A stretch of 64,000 bases of DNA. Origin: Vibrio marisflavi CECT 7928. GTDB lineage: Bacteria > Pseudomonadota > Gammaproteobacteria > Enterobacterales > Vibrionaceae. The notes below the pieces were generated by a model that worked only from the letters and a program-made list of their open reading frames with translations, searched no databases and was not told where the DNA came from. The stretch is from NCBI RefSeq assembly GCF_921294215.1, contig NZ_CAKLDM010000001.1:1054001-1118000 (forward strand), given 5' to 3'. Below, in pieces: positions 7,022 to 16,474 of this stretch; positions within the stretch are counted from its first letter, which is position 1, and every line of letters begins with the position of its first letter. The translations under genes were made by a program, and so were the position numbers.

Positions 7022-8380
7022 ATGGGATTCCATCGAGTGAAAACAAAGCAAACTGCTAAACAAAGGCAAAAAGGTCATGCTGTCATATTGTTCGCAATCA
7101 TGATCCCAATTGTATTTGGTATCTTTGTACTTGCCGTCGAAGGAACGCGAGCGTTAATGAATAAAGCCCGCACTGAAAACGCCACAGAAGCGGCAGCACT
7201 AGCGATTGCCTCATTAAATGAGGCTGAAGCAATGTCTAACGAAGGCAACCAAGCACTAGTCACGGATTATCTTAACGCTTACTTTCACGATATCGATTCC
7301 ATCAACGATATATCGGTGACGCGACTAGAGTGTGAAGGCAACGCAGAGTGCCTAGCTGGGCTCGCCTCTGGAGGGAATCGCTTCTTAGATTATCACGTTG
7401 ATGTCGATGTACGTTGGCAGACTTGGTTTGGCGGGGACATTAGTTTTGGTGACAACTTTTCAGTAACTGGGAATACTTCAGCGACAAGGACCTTAAATGA
7501 CAATATAGACGTCATGTTTGTTACCGACTTTTCTGGTTCTATGGCTGATTCATGGTCTGGGGGCAGTCAAAAGTATGTAGACGTTATTACTATTATTCAA
7601 GAAATTACCGAGAGTTTGAAAATTATCAATGAGCGCTCGAGTGGTGGTGAGAGTACAGTTGGCATCGTCCCTTACAATTCAAACACGCTCACAACATATC
7701 GCAAAAATCAAAATGCCAGTGATACCGCCTATGGCAATGCAAATCAAAACGCCCAAGGGCTTTGGGGTAGTTGTTGGATGCGTCATGAGGAGAACTACGA
7801 ATCTGGAGGTCTGCAATGGGTCGATGTTGATTTGACGTTAACGAATCTCTATGAAGAAAAGGGTGAAGATTACTGCGGGCTGAAACATGGTAACTATGGC
7901 TACGAAAGCACCGAGCATATCGAAGATCTTGAACTCACTACGGATTTCGACGCTTTCAATTCAACAATTGCGGCTTTCATACCGGGCGGCAGTACCGCTT
8001 CTTATCAAGGCCTCATCCGAGGTGCTCAGCTCCTTGCAAAAGGTGACAATGTCAAAAGGTTGATGATTCTGCTATCTGATGGAGTCGACTACCCCTATGG
8101 CACTATATATCCCTATGGAAGGACAGAATACGAAACAGCGAACCTATTAGTGAATGGAGGCATGTGTGACACTATTAGGGAAGGGCTAACAGGATACACA
8201 AGTGAGGGGCGCCCATTCCAAACCACCATTGCTGTGATTGGCTTTGACTACGACCCTACCTCAAACCCGGCGCTTACCAACTGTGTCGGCGATAATAACG
8301 TTTATGTCGCATACAATAGTGAGCAGCTCTACAGTCAAATTTTGGATTTGATCTCCGAAGAGATGGGCAGGCTCAAATAA
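7022..8380 (+). CDS. TadG-like Flp pilus-associated protein with von Willebrand A domain
   Basis: The ATG at 7022 gives 452 residues; a TTG at 6986 in the same frame is less likely. The N-terminus has a basic tail, then one membrane segment (about residues 16-40: H-A-V-I-L-F-A-I-M-I-P) followed by E-G-T-R-A-L and A-x-E-A-A-A-L-A-I-A, the TadE/TadG pattern of Flp pilus minor proteins. From about residue 160 there is a von Willebrand A domain with an intact metal-binding site D-F-S-G-S and the later L-L-S-D-G-V-D strand. Such proteins are inserted in the inner membrane with the A domain outside and bind surfaces or other pilus parts. No other tad gene lies nearby, so this copy is either an orphan or works with a distant locus. 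Confidence 0.8.
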   Translation: MGFHRVKTKQTAKQRQKGHAVILFAIMIPIVFGIFVLAVEGTRALMNKARTENATEAAALAIASLNEAEAMSNEGNQALVTDYLNAYFHDIDSINDISVTRLECEGNAECLAGLASGGNRFLDYHVDVDVRWQTWFGGDISFGDNFSVTGNTSATRTLNDNIDVMFVTDFSGSMADSWSGGSQKYVDVITIIQEITESLKIINERSSGGESTVGIVPYNSNTLTTYRKNQNASDTAYGNANQNAQGLWGSCWMRHEENYESGGLQWVDVDLTLTNLYEEKGEDYCGLKHGNYGYESTEHIEDLELTTDFDAFNSTIAAFIPGGSTASYQGLIRGAQLLAKGDNVKRLMILLSDGVDYPYGTIYPYGRTEYETANLLVNGGMCDTIREGLTGYTSEGRPFQTTIAVIGFDYDPTSNPALTNCVGDNNVYVAYNSEQLYSQILDLISEEMGRLK

Positions 8381-8433
8381 GCTGTACACCGCTGTGGTAT
8401 TCTCACATTAAATGGAACGAACCAGCACGCTAA

Positions 8434-8631
8434 TTACCCTGCTGTTAACTCATTTTGCCTAGACGTTTTAATACGGCTCCAGATCTTTTCATGGAAATGG
8501 TACCCGACTGTATTCACCGCTGGCTCAACGAGTGCAACTGCGCCACCAATTACCCAATCTCCAGTTAAAGCCCAAGCCACGCCAAAAGCGACGCTAAAGT
8601 GCATAATTGCAAATGATATAGTTTTAAGCAT
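8434..8631 (-). CDS. DUF2061 small membrane protein
   Basis: A 65-residue protein with two membrane segments (residues 4-22 and 27-45) and the conserved pattern F-A-I-M-H-F-S-V-A-F-x-V-A, G-D-W-V-I-G-G-A-V-A-L-V-E-P-A-V-N-T, F-H-E-K-I-W, diagnostic of DUF2061. Function of the family is unknown. A strong ribosome binding site (GGAAGGTGG) precedes the ATG. A near-consensus Fur box starts about 20 bases upstream of the start codon, so transcription is probably iron-repressed. Confidence 0.85.
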   Translation of the reverse strand: MLKTISFAIMHFSVAFGVAWALTGDWVIGGAVALVEPAVNTVGYHFHEKIWSRIKTSRQNELTAG

Positions 8632-8651
8632 ATTCCACCTTCCAATTTTAA

Positions 8652-8670
8652 TTTAATGATAATCATTCTC
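8652..8670. promoter_or_regulatory. Fur box
   Basis: TTTAATGATAATCATTCTC matches 16 of 19 positions of the Fur consensus GATAATGATAATCATTATC. It lies in the promoter area of the leftward DUF2061 gene and about 230 bases upstream of the rightward helicase gene, so the DUF2061 gene is the more likely target. Confidence 0.75.
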
Positions 8671-8897
8671 ATTCGCATGTTAATAAAGATTGATAAGTTT
8701 GTAAAGCTTAGCCACTAATTAAATATGGTTGTTTAGATACTAATATCCCTTGTTGATAAATTTATATTGAGTTCACACTGCAAACACTGCAGAATGCGCA
8801 CAAATTGCTAGAGAAGCGTCTAGTCTTTGTTCTACAGAACAATTATTTTTCCCCACCTGCTTCACTGGGCATCCAATCAAATACGAGAGTAAACTAT

Positions 8898-10199
8898 ATG
8901 AGTTTTTCCACCTTGGGGCTATCCGCTCCAATCTTAAAAGCCGTCGAAGAGCAAGGCTACGATAAGCCAACACCAATTCAAGAACGCACAATACCTGTCG
9001 TTCTTGAAGGAAAGGATGTGATGGCAGCCGCTCAGACGGGAACCGGAAAAACCGCTGGCTTTACTTTGCCAATATTGGAGAAGTTAAGTAACGGCCCTCG
9101 GGTTCAAAGCAATCATATCCGTGTTTTGATTCTGACACCTACCCGTGAGCTTGCCTCACAGATACACGAAAACGTAGCGAAATATAGTAAACACCTTCCA
9201 CTTTCATCTAACGTGGTATTTGGCGGTGTCAAGGTCAACCCACAGATGATGAAGCTGCGCAAAGGTACCGACGTTTTGATAGCCACACCCGGTCGACTGA
9301 TGGATCTGTTCCAGCAAAACGCGGTGAAGTTTGATCAACTAGAAGTCCTTGTGCTTGATGAAGCCGATCGCATGCTCGATATGGGTTTCATCCGAGACAT
9401 ACGTAAGATACTGAATTTGCTTCCAGCCAAGAGACAAAACTTGTTGTTTTCTGCCACTTTTTCTCCAGAGATTCGTGAGCTAGCCAAAGGGCTAGTCAAT
9501 GATCCAGTAGAAATATCGGTGGCTCCAAGCAACTCTACTGCTGTCACGATAGAGCAAAGCATTTACCCAGCTGACAAGCGAAAAAAAGCACCAATGTTGG
9601 CTCACTTGATAAAACAAGGAAACTGGAAACAAGTACTGGTATTTTGCAGAACCAAGCATGGCGCCAACCGCTTAGCATACTATCTTGATAGCCAAAAAAT
9701 AACTTCAGCAGCAATTCACGGTAATAAAAGTCAAGGCGCTCGAACCAGAGCACTAGCAAATTTCAAATCTGGTGAGATTAGAGTATTGGTTGCAACCGAC
9801 ATAGCAGCCCGAGGCATCGATATCCCTCAGTTGCCACAAGTCGTCAACTTCGAATTGCCTAACATCGCCGAGGATTATGTTCATCGAATTGGCCGTACAG
9901 GACGCGCGGGACAAGTCGGCAAAGCCTATTCATTGGTATGCGCCGATGAAGCATCAGAGTTATTTGCAATAGAAAGGTTGATACAACAGCTGCTGACAAG
10001 GGAAGAGCTTGAAGGCTACCCGGTAACAAACACACTGCCTGAATCTAAGCTAGATACTCGACCATTTAAGCCCAAAAAACCTAAGAAGCCGAAGAAACCA
10101 AAGCAAAAGCATCATGCTGATGGTCAACGTTCAGCCGACAATTCGCGTGGTCACAAACCAGTTGGAAAAAACCGCCGCCATATCAAGAAAAAAGTTTGA
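8898..10199 (+). CDS. rhlE: DEAD-box ATP-dependent RNA helicase, RhlE type
   Basis: Starting at the ATG at 8898 ([13 protein letters not shown]) gives 433 residues; upstream codons in the same frame lack family similarity. Motifs in order: Q motif ([17 protein letters not shown]), Walker [27 protein letters not shown], then the second RecA domain with [18 protein letters not shown] and [10 protein letters not shown]. The C-terminal 50 residues are a basic tail with K-P-K repeats that probably binds RNA. RhlE-group helicases remodel ribosomal and cold-stress RNAs. The leader from the preceding gene is long (over 200 bases). A paralog lies at 37058-38314. Confidence 0.9.
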   Translation: MSFSTLGLSAPILKAVEEQGYDKPTPIQERTIPVVLEGKDVMAAAQTGTGKTAGFTLPILEKLSNGPRVQSNHIRVLILTPTRELASQIHENVAKYSKHLPLSSNVVFGGVKVNPQMMKLRKGTDVLIATPGRLMDLFQQNAVKFDQLEVLVLDEADRMLDMGFIRDIRKILNLLPAKRQNLLFSATFSPEIRELAKGLVNDPVEISVAPSNSTAVTIEQSIYPADKRKKAPMLAHLIKQGNWKQVLVFCRTKHGANRLAYYLDSQKITSAAIHGNKSQGARTRALANFKSGEIRVLVATDIAARGIDIPQLPQVVNFELPNIAEDYVHRIGRTGRAGQVGKAYSLVCADEASELFAIERLIQQLLTREELEGYPVTNTLPESKLDTRPFKPKKPKKPKKPKQKHHADGQRSADNSRGHKPVGKNRRHIKKKV

Positions 10200-10206
10200 T
10201 GATACT

Positions 10207-10238
10207 GCCCTATCTTGCTTGAGCCATTAAGGTAGGGC
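10207..10238. terminator. Hairpin between convergent helicase and binding-protein genes
   Basis: GCCCTATCTT and AAGGTAGGGC pair with one mismatch across a 12-base loop, right after the helicase stop. No T-run follows, so termination is likely but not certain. Confidence 0.5.
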
Positions 10239-10277
10239 TACTATCGAAACCCACCAGAAACTGCATATCTACGCAAT

Positions 10278-11054
10278 CTATTTATGGCGCTTGTTGCTAT
10301 CAAAACAGGTTACTTTGTGCTTCTTGCACAGTGTTAAAAATTGTTCTGTCTTCTTATAATCTTTTAGGTTGTCTGAAAACTTTGCGACCAGCTCACTTGT
10401 CACTGATTCCTTACTAAAAGCTAAATACATTGGTTTCACCTGAACAGGGTGTTCTTCAATTAGCTCCAATGGATAACTATATTCGTCAATGAATTGCTTT
10501 GCCGCAACTGACTCTTCAATAATGATGTCTACCCTACCTCTGACCAGCATTTTTAGCAGCGTATCCGTATTTACAGACTCATTGTATTGAATATCGTTAT
10601 TTTTAATAAAACTCCATACATTCTCTGGGTAGTTAAACCCTCGTACCAAACCTAGCCGTAAGCCTATAAGAGAATCAAAGGACTGGTAATTAATTTTCTG
10701 CTTGTCTGCCTTTCGAATAATGAACACCTTAGATGAATATACAAGTGGCTCATCAGGAAACCAAAGCTTCTCTTCTCGCTCCTTATTCTTTGATGCGCTA
10801 TGAACAGCATCAAATACACCAAAGTAGGTTCCTTGAAGCGCTCTCTTCCAAGGGAAAATTTTATGTTGTGATATAGGTTGGTTCATATTGCGAAATGTTG
10901 CTTGGACTAACTCCGAAGAGAACCCACGAACAATTGGGTCTCCCTGTAGAGTATACTCATAAGGCGGAAACTCAGAGGCTGAAATGAATAACTCTTCATC
11001 TGCGAATGTGGGATATGAAAGAAACAGTAATATTGAAAAAATGACTCTTTCCAT
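10278..11054 (-). CDS. Periplasmic solute-binding protein, amino-acid (SBP_bac_3) type, stand-alone
   Basis: A 258-residue protein with a short signal peptide cleaved after T-F-A (residue 18). The mature start, L-F-I-S-A-S-E-F-P-P-Y-E-Y, and the later G-L-R-L-G-L-V-R-G and R-V-D-I-I-I-E-E strands follow the type 2 periplasmic binding fold of polar amino-acid transporters. No permease or ATPase is beside it; in Vibrio many such single proteins exist and their role is unclear (sensing or scavenging). It converges with the helicase gene and has its own promoter region of about 100 bases upstream, beside the terminator of the nir operon. Confidence 0.8.
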   Translation of the reverse strand: MERVIFSILLFLSYPTFADEELFISASEFPPYEYTLQGDPIVRGFSSELVQATFRNMNQPISQHKIFPWKRALQGTYFGVFDAVHSASKNKEREEKLWFPDEPLVYSSKVFIIRKADKQKINYQSFDSLIGLRLGLVRGFNYPENVWSFIKNNDIQYNESVNTDTLLKMLVRGRVDIIIEESVAAKQFIDEYSYPLELIEEHPVQVKPMYLAFSKESVTSELVAKFSDNLKDYKKTEQFLTLCKKHKVTCFDSNKRHK

Positions 11055-11154
11055 GGGATGTATGATCTGGCAATTAACAATACTTACATCTTAGGTGAAA
11101 TTTTAAGCTATATCACAGCAAGCGTCGGTATGGCTGATATCGCTCTTATCATAT

Positions 11155-11197
11155 TTAAAAAAGAAAAAGCGACCAGACATCATTGTACCTGATCACT
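11155..11197 (-). terminator. Intrinsic terminator of the nirBD-cobA operon
   Basis: On the minus strand AGTGATCAGGT pairs with GTCTGGTCGCT through several G-U pairs across an 8-base loop, followed by TTTTTCTTTTTT. It lies about 70 bases after the cobA stop. Confidence 0.75.
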
Positions 11198-11263
11198 TTT
11201 ATTCGGTAATTCAGGCTACTTAGACTTTCTCCAAGAGCCGATCATTGACTTAAGATCTAGCAG

Positions 11264-12019
11264 CTACTGATTAAACCAATCCAACTTGTTGTGCAGCGTT
11301 GCGACGCTGCCAACAACAATCAGAGCAGGACTCTCTACCTGGCTCGCCAGTGTAGCTAGCTTATCGAGGCTATCGACTAACACACGTTGGTCACGACGAG
11401 TGCCTTTTTCAATAACAGCGCAAGGCGTTTTTGCGTCTAACCCATTGGAAATCAAGTTATCCGAGATACTTCCACTTTGCTTTAGCCCCATGTAAAACAC
11501 CAGTGTACTGTTCGATTGGGCAAGTGAAGCCCAGTTGATCCCCTGCCCCTCTTTCTTAACGTGGCCAGTAACAAACTGAACGCTCTGCGCATGGTCACGA
11601 TGGGTTAGAGGAATACCGGCATAAGACGTGGCACCTGCAGCAGCTGTAACACCTGGCACCACTTCAAATAGAATGTCCTTTTCCACCAAGGCTTCTAGCT
11701 CTTCTCCACCTCGGCCAAATATAAACGGGTCTCCGCCTTTTAAACGAACCACTTTCCTACCTTGCTGCGCTTTTTCAACCAGCAAATCATTGATCTCCTC
11801 TTGAGGAACACAATGGTAGTTGAGGCGCTTGCCTACGTAGATCATCTCAGCATTGTCATTAGCCAAAGCCAATATATCTGCTGATACCAACCTATCGTAG
11901 ATCACTACATCGGCGTTTTGGATTAAACGAAGCCCTTTTACTGTGAGCAAGTCAGGATCGCCCGGACCTGCTCCCACGAGTGAAACAAACCCTGCTTGGT
12001 GATTAAAATATGTATTCAT
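11264..12019 (-). CDS. cobA: Uroporphyrinogen-III C-methyltransferase (siroheme synthesis)
   Basis: Methylates uroporphyrinogen III at C2 and C7 with S-adenosylmethionine to give precorrin-2, the precursor of siroheme. The 251-residue protein has the family signatures [16 protein letters not shown] near the N-terminus, [21 protein letters not shown] and the proline-rich V-V-P-G-V-T-A-A loop. It is the single-domain form; oxidation and iron-insertion activities (CysG N-domain) are not fused to it. It is the third gene after nirB and nirD, which fits supply of siroheme to NirB. The ribosome binding site is weak. Confidence 0.93.
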   Translation of the reverse strand: MNTYFNHQAGFVSLVGAGPGDPDLLTVKGLRLIQNADVVIYDRLVSADILALANDNAEMIYVGKRLNYHCVPQEEINDLLVEKAQQGRKVVRLKGGDPFIFGRGGEELEALVEKDILFEVVPGVTAAAGATSYAGIPLTHRDHAQSVQFVTGHVKKEGQGINWASLAQSNSTLVFYMGLKQSGSISDNLISNGLDAKTPCAVIEKGTRRDQRVLVDSLDKLATLASQVESPALIVVGSVATLHNKLDWFNQ

Positions 12020-12056
12020 GACTAATTACTAACAAGCTTATTTCACTCTATCGTGA

Positions 12057-12380
12057 CTAAGCTAAAACCTCTACTTGGCCATCGACGACTCTCGCTTTGT
12101 ACGAACGAACGCTAAAGCGCTCATCTTCCATACATTGGCCAGTCGCTAAGTTAAAACGTTGCTTTTTAAGTGGGCTTGCCACCCATAACTCTTGTTGATG
12201 CTCGCAAATCAGACCGCGCGATAACACGTTCGAACGGGCAAATGGGTCCATATTGCTAATGGCCCATACTTCACTTTCTTCAGTTGGCCTGAAGATCGCA
12301 ACTTGGTTGCCTTTTACCTCAGCACAGACACCTGTGCCGGGAATGATGTCTTCAATGCTACAAACTTGTTCAAATGCCAT
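12057..12380 (-). CDS. nirD: Assimilatory/respiratory nitrite reductase small subunit
   Basis: A 107-residue protein with the Rieske-like beta fold (I-P-G-T-G-V-C-A-E-V, N-Q-V-A-I-F-R-P, W-A-I-S-N-M-D-P-F) but without the Cys-His iron-sulfur ligands, as in all NirD. It is the small subunit of the NADH-dependent cytosolic nitrite reductase that makes ammonium. It starts two bases after the nirB stop, so the two are translated together. Confidence 0.93.
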   Translation of the reverse strand: MAFEQVCSIEDIIPGTGVCAEVKGNQVAIFRPTEESEVWAISNMDPFARSNVLSRGLICEHQQELWVASPLKKQRFNLATGQCMEDERFSVRSYKARVVDGQVEVLA

Positions 12381-12382
12381 GA

Positions 12383-14941
12383 CTACTTCTCCAACTCCAC
12401 ATGCAAGATATCGCCTTTTGCTTCAGGGTGCTTTTCAGCATATGTCGCGGGGCGGTGCTGATCGCGCTCATCGACAAACATGACGTTGTCATCACGCTTA
12501 CTTGAGTTGATGAAATGCGCAAAACGTTTAAGCTGAGATTCGTCATCAATTGTCTGTGACCATTCGCATTGGTATTGATCAACAAGCTGTTGCACGTCGG
12601 CTTCTAGCTGATTGTTGATACCGAGTTTATCTTCGATGATGACTTCACGAAGGTAATCCACACCACCTTCAATATTTGCTAACCAAACTGAGGTACGTTG
12701 CAGTGGCGCAGCCGTACGAATGTAGAACATCATAAAGCGATCGACGTACTTGATTAACGTCTCCTCATCTAAATCTGTCGCGAGTAGATCAGCATGGCGA
12801 GGCTTCATTCCGCCATTGCCACACACATACATATTCCAACCCGCGTCTGTAGCGATGATCCCTAAGTCTTTACCTTGCGCTTCCGCGCACTCACGCGTAC
12901 ATCCAGAAACACCAAACTTCATTTTGTGTGGAGTGCGAATGCCTTTGTAGCGATTCTCCAACATGGCTCCTAAGCCTGTGGAGTCCTGAACACCATAACG
13001 ACACCACGTCGAACCTACACAAGTTTTCGCCATACGCAATGCTTTCGCATACGCTTGGCCGGACTCAAAGCCTGCATCTATTAACTTGCGCCAGATTTCT
13101 GGTAAATCATCTTTTTGGGCACCAAACAGGCCAATACGCTGTGCACCTGTGATCTTGGTATAAAGGTTATACTCTTGACCAACTTTCGCTAACGCTTCTA
13201 AAGCTTGTGGCGTTACTTCACCACCAACCATGCGAGGAATTACCGAGTAAGTACCGTCTTTTTGTAAGTTCCCTAAAAAGTTATCATTGGTATCATGCAA
13301 CTTAACCAGTTGAGGCTTAAGAATGTGTTCACCCCAGCAAGATGCAAGGATAGAGCCTATAGCTGGTTTACACACTTCACAGCCGTAACCTTGACCGTAT
13401 TTCTCCAGCAACTCATCGAATGTTTTGATCTCTTCTACACGGACTAAGTGGAGAAGCTCTTGGCGAGAATAAGCAAAGTGTTCGCACAGGTGGTTGTTCA
13501 CTTCAATACCAGAGTTGGCTAGCTCGGCATTTAGCACAGACGTAACCAATGGAATACAACCACCACATCCAGTACCTGCGCCAGTTGCAGCTTTCACATC
13601 AGCAAGCGTGTGATTACCATCAGCGACAGCTTGAGCGATTTTGCCTTTCGTAACATCGAAACATGAACAAATCACTGCGCTTTCAGGTAGAGCATCAGCG
13701 CCAAGTGCTGGTTTTTCTGCGCCAGCATGTGCTGGAAGAATCAGTGTATCTGGATTTTCTGGTAGTTCGATGTCATTCAGTTTCAACTGGAGTAAATCAC
13801 CGAAGTCTGAAGCATCACCAACAAGCACTGCACCAAGCAGCTTCTTACCATCTTCTGAAACGATGATGCGTTTGTAGACTTCTTCAGCTTCGTTCTGGTA
13901 AACGTAGCTTTTGCAACCCGGAGTGCGGCCATTCGCATCACCAATTGAGCCTACATTGACACCTAACAGCTTAAGTTTGGTACTTAAATCTGCACCTTCA
14001 AACTTGCTGTCATTGCCTAGCAAGTGATCGACAGCAACCGTTGCCATTTTATAGCCCGGAGCCACCAAACCATAGAAGTGTCGATTCCAAGAGGCACATT
14101 CACCAATAGCATATACATGCTCGTCGGTTGTTAAACAATGATCATCGACTTCGATACCGCCACGCGGCGCAATGCCTAAGCCCATGTCGCGAGCTAACTT
14201 GTCTTGCGGGCGAATACCTGCAGAGAATACTACAAAGTCGACTTCCAGCTCAGTGTCATCAGCAAAGCGCATAACATTGCGTGCTTCTTTCCCTTCAGGT
14301 GCAATTTCTAACGTGTTTTTACTGGTATGAACTTGTACGCCCATACGTTCAATTTTGTTGCGTAGCTGTAGGCCACCTTGGTAGTCAAGCTGTTCAGCCA
14401 TCAATACCGGTGCAAACTCAACCACATGAGTCTGCACACCCAATGACTTAAGTGCGCCTGCTGCTTCTAGCCCTAACAAACCACCGCCGATAACTACACC
14501 ACTTTTGCTTTTCTTCGAAATAGCTTCAATCGCTCTCAGATCTTCAATGGTTCGGTAAACAAAGCAATCTTTACTTTCACGTCCTTTGATTGGCGGAACA
14601 AACGGATACGAACCCGTCGCCAAGATCAACTTGTCGTATTCGACTTCGCGGCCACTACTCGAGTGTACAATGCGCTTCTCGCGGTTAACATTTATCGCTC
14701 TTTCACCAATATGAACATTGATATCGTGCTTTTCATAAAAGCCCTCTTTTACTAAAGAGAGTTCACTAGCGGTATGATGAGAAAAATAAGAAGACAGATG
14801 AACACGATCGTAAGCCACTCTTGGCTCTTCACAAAATACGGTAATGTCCATTGTCGACAGATCGGCTTTTTCAACTAAGTCTTCAATAAAGCGATGGCCA
14901 ACCATGCCATTGCCAATAATGACTACTTTTAACTTGCTCAT
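12383..14941 (-). CDS. nirB: NADH-dependent nitrite reductase large subunit
   Basis: Reduces nitrite to ammonium in the cytoplasm using NADH. The start at 14941 (MSKLKVVIIGNGMVG) gives 852 residues, the usual length, with AGGAT upstream. Order of domains: FAD/NAD-binding pyridine nucleotide reductase (residues 1-400, GNGMVG and GGGLLGLEAAG dinucleotide loops), a BFD-like [2Fe-2S] region (C-S-C-F-D-V and G-A-G-T-G-C-G-G-C), a ferredoxin-like half domain, and the C-terminal sulfite/nitrite reductase siroheme and [4Fe-4S] domain with TCVGSTWCRYG and VSGCTRECAEAQGKD supplying the four cysteines. All key residues are present. Followed by nirD and cobA; the promoter lies in the 130-base gap before it. 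Confidence 0.96.
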   Translation of the reverse strand: MSKLKVVIIGNGMVGHRFIEDLVEKADLSTMDITVFCEEPRVAYDRVHLSSYFSHHTASELSLVKEGFYEKHDINVHIGERAINVNREKRIVHSSSGREVEYDKLILATGSYPFVPPIKGRESKDCFVYRTIEDLRAIEAISKKSKSGVVIGGGLLGLEAAGALKSLGVQTHVVEFAPVLMAEQLDYQGGLQLRNKIERMGVQVHTSKNTLEIAPEGKEARNVMRFADDTELEVDFVVFSAGIRPQDKLARDMGLGIAPRGGIEVDDHCLTTDEHVYAIGECASWNRHFYGLVAPGYKMATVAVDHLLGNDSKFEGADLSTKLKLLGVNVGSIGDANGRTPGCKSYVYQNEAEEVYKRIIVSEDGKKLLGAVLVGDASDFGDLLQLKLNDIELPENPDTLILPAHAGAEKPALGADALPESAVICSCFDVTKGKIAQAVADGNHTLADVKAATGAGTGCGGCIPLVTSVLNAELANSGIEVNNHLCEHFAYSRQELLHLVRVEEIKTFDELLEKYGQGYGCEVCKPAIGSILASCWGEHILKPQLVKLHDTNDNFLGNLQKDGTYSVIPRMVGGEVTPQALEALAKVGQEYNLYTKITGAQRIGLFGAQKDDLPEIWRKLIDAGFESGQAYAKALRMAKTCVGSTWCRYGVQDSTGLGAMLENRYKGIRTPHKMKFGVSGCTRECAEAQGKDLGIIATDAGWNMYVCGNGGMKPRHADLLATDLDEETLIKYVDRFMMFYIRTAAPLQRTSVWLANIEGGVDYLREVIIEDKLGINNQLEADVQQLVDQYQCEWSQTIDDESQLKRFAHFINSSKRDDNVMFVDERDQHRPATYAEKHPEAKGDILHVELEK

Positions 14942-15017
14942 AAAAATCCTGCCGGTAAATCGAAAATTGGGTAATGACACCAAGCTAGAAAAACGTTGCT
15001 CACCTTAGTGATAGGAG

Positions 15018-15047
15018 TACCTATTTTCTAAGCTTGATGTGGATCCT
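15018..15047 (-). promoter_or_regulatory. nirB upstream region: NarL half-site and FNR-like site
   Basis: TACCTAT (15018-15024) matches the NarL/NarP heptamer, within the near-palindrome ATAGG-N4-CCTAT (15011-15024). TTGATGTGGATCCT (15034-15047) resembles the FNR box TTGAT-N4-ATCAA with two mismatches in the right arm. Both lie 70-110 bases before the nirB start, which suggests the nir operon has its own nitrate- and oxygen-controlled promoter. Confidence 0.5.
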
Positions 15048-15074
15048 GCGGTATTTTTGCACTAACTGCTTTGA

Positions 15075-15752
15075 TCAGCGTCTATTGCGCACCAATTGAT
15101 AGCGACGAGTTAAATACTCAATCGGTACACTCCAGATATGCACTAAACGGCTAAACGGGAACAATACAAACAACGTCATGCCAAGCACTAGGTGCACTTT
15201 AAAAATCAAACTCACATCAGTAATGTAGTGATATGGATTGGAGCCGAATGTCATCACAGCTTGCGCCCAATGAACTAGCTTCATCATTTCGCTGCCATCC
15301 ATATGTTGCGCAGAAAATGGCACCGTTAATACACCCAAGATCGCTTGTAATAGAATGAGCGCAATAATGGCAATATCCATCGATGTGGACGTTGCTCTGA
15401 TTCTTGGGTTAGTCAAGCGACGCTTAAGCAGCATTGCTCCACCAATTACGACCATCACACCAGAAGCACCACCACCAATCATGGCCATTTTTTGCTTCAC
15501 TGCGATAGGTAAAAAGCTCTCATACATCCAGTGCGGTGTCAGCATCCCCAAGAAGTGCCCTGCAAATACACCTAAAATACCGATATGGAATAGGTTTGAT
15601 GCAAGGCGCATGTTGGTGTTATCAAGCAACTGGCTAGAGCCTGCTCGCCAAGTATATTGACCGTAGTCGTACCGAGCCCAGCTACCAATTAAAAAGATTG
15701 CCGAAGCGATATAGGGATAGATGTTAAAGAAAAAGTTGTCGGCGTAACTCAT
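15075..15752 (-). CDS. narI: Respiratory nitrate reductase gamma subunit (cytochrome b)
   Basis: Membrane anchor of NarGHI that oxidises quinol at the periplasmic side and passes electrons through two b hemes to NarH. The 225-residue protein has five membrane segments, with heme-ligand histidines in S-N-L-F-H-I-G, F-A-G-H-F-L-G, K-V-H-L-V and R-L-V-H-I-W-S-V-P. It overlaps the end of narJ by four bases. Confidence 0.95.
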   Translation of the reverse strand: MSYADNFFFNIYPYIASAIFLIGSWARYDYGQYTWRAGSSQLLDNTNMRLASNLFHIGILGVFAGHFLGMLTPHWMYESFLPIAVKQKMAMIGGGASGVMVVIGGAMLLKRRLTNPRIRATSTSMDIAIIALILLQAILGVLTVPFSAQHMDGSEMMKLVHWAQAVMTFGSNPYHYITDVSLIFKVHLVLGMTLFVLFPFSRLVHIWSVPIEYLTRRYQLVRNRR

Positions 15753-16474
15753 GACTTATCTCCGGATAAAGAATCGATGTTGATGTACTGAGGTTGTACA
15801 GAACCAGAAAAACGTTTTTGATGAGCGACTTGCTGAGCCGAAGCACAGCCTTCTTCACCCATGAATTTCACTTGCTCTTCTTCCCATACTGCATCCAACG
15901 CTTGTGGTGTATCATCTCTATCTTCACTTTCCACTTCTTTAGCAAGCATCGACGCTTTTACACCCGAGTTTGAGAAACTCAATAGCACATCAAAAAGCAA
16001 TGAGTACAAGCTGTTACGCTCTTTTAACCTTGCACCTAACAAAGCTAATATCGGCGCAATATCTTTGAGCCCTTCAACCGCTTTATCACGCCCTTGGACT
16101 GATAGATACTCAAGATACAACGGCAGGAAATCAGGCAGTTCTTTGCTGTCGATTTCTAGCCCAGCTTGCTGGTATTGATTCATCAAATCCACCATGGCTT
16201 GGCCGCGGTCGCGCGATTCGCCATGTACGTGTTCAAACAAAAGCAACGACAGTGAACGGCCGCGATCAAATAGCTCTGTGTATTCTGACTGCGCATCCAA
16301 AACGTCGTTTTCTAGCAGAGATTCGTAGAAAGCATATAAGGCATCTTTTTGCGCTGGACTTAAAAAAATCAGCGAGTCTATAGCCTCTTCAACGTCAGCT
16401 TTCATATCCCAGAGCGGCTGCTCTGGGTATTCAAGAAACTGAGAGATAATTTGTAAACAAGCAACTTGTTCCAT
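15749..16474 (-). CDS. narJ: Nitrate reductase assembly chaperone
   Basis: A 241-residue acidic protein of the NarJ/TorD chaperone family. It helps insert the molybdenum cofactor into NarG and delays membrane docking of NarGH; it is not part of the final enzyme. The conserved [20 protein letters not shown] segment is present at about residue 65, followed by D-R-G-Q-A-M. It overlaps narH by one base and narI by four. Confidence 0.94.
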   Translation of the reverse strand: MEQVACLQIISQFLEYPEQPLWDMKADVEEAIDSLIFLSPAQKDALYAFYESLLENDVLDAQSEYTELFDRGRSLSLLLFEHVHGESRDRGQAMVDLMNQYQQAGLEIDSKELPDFLPLYLEYLSVQGRDKAVEGLKDIAPILALLGARLKERNSLYSLLFDVLLSFSNSGVKASMLAKEVESEDRDDTPQALDAVWEEEQVKFMGEEGCASAQQVAHQKRFSGSVQPQYINIDSLSGDKS

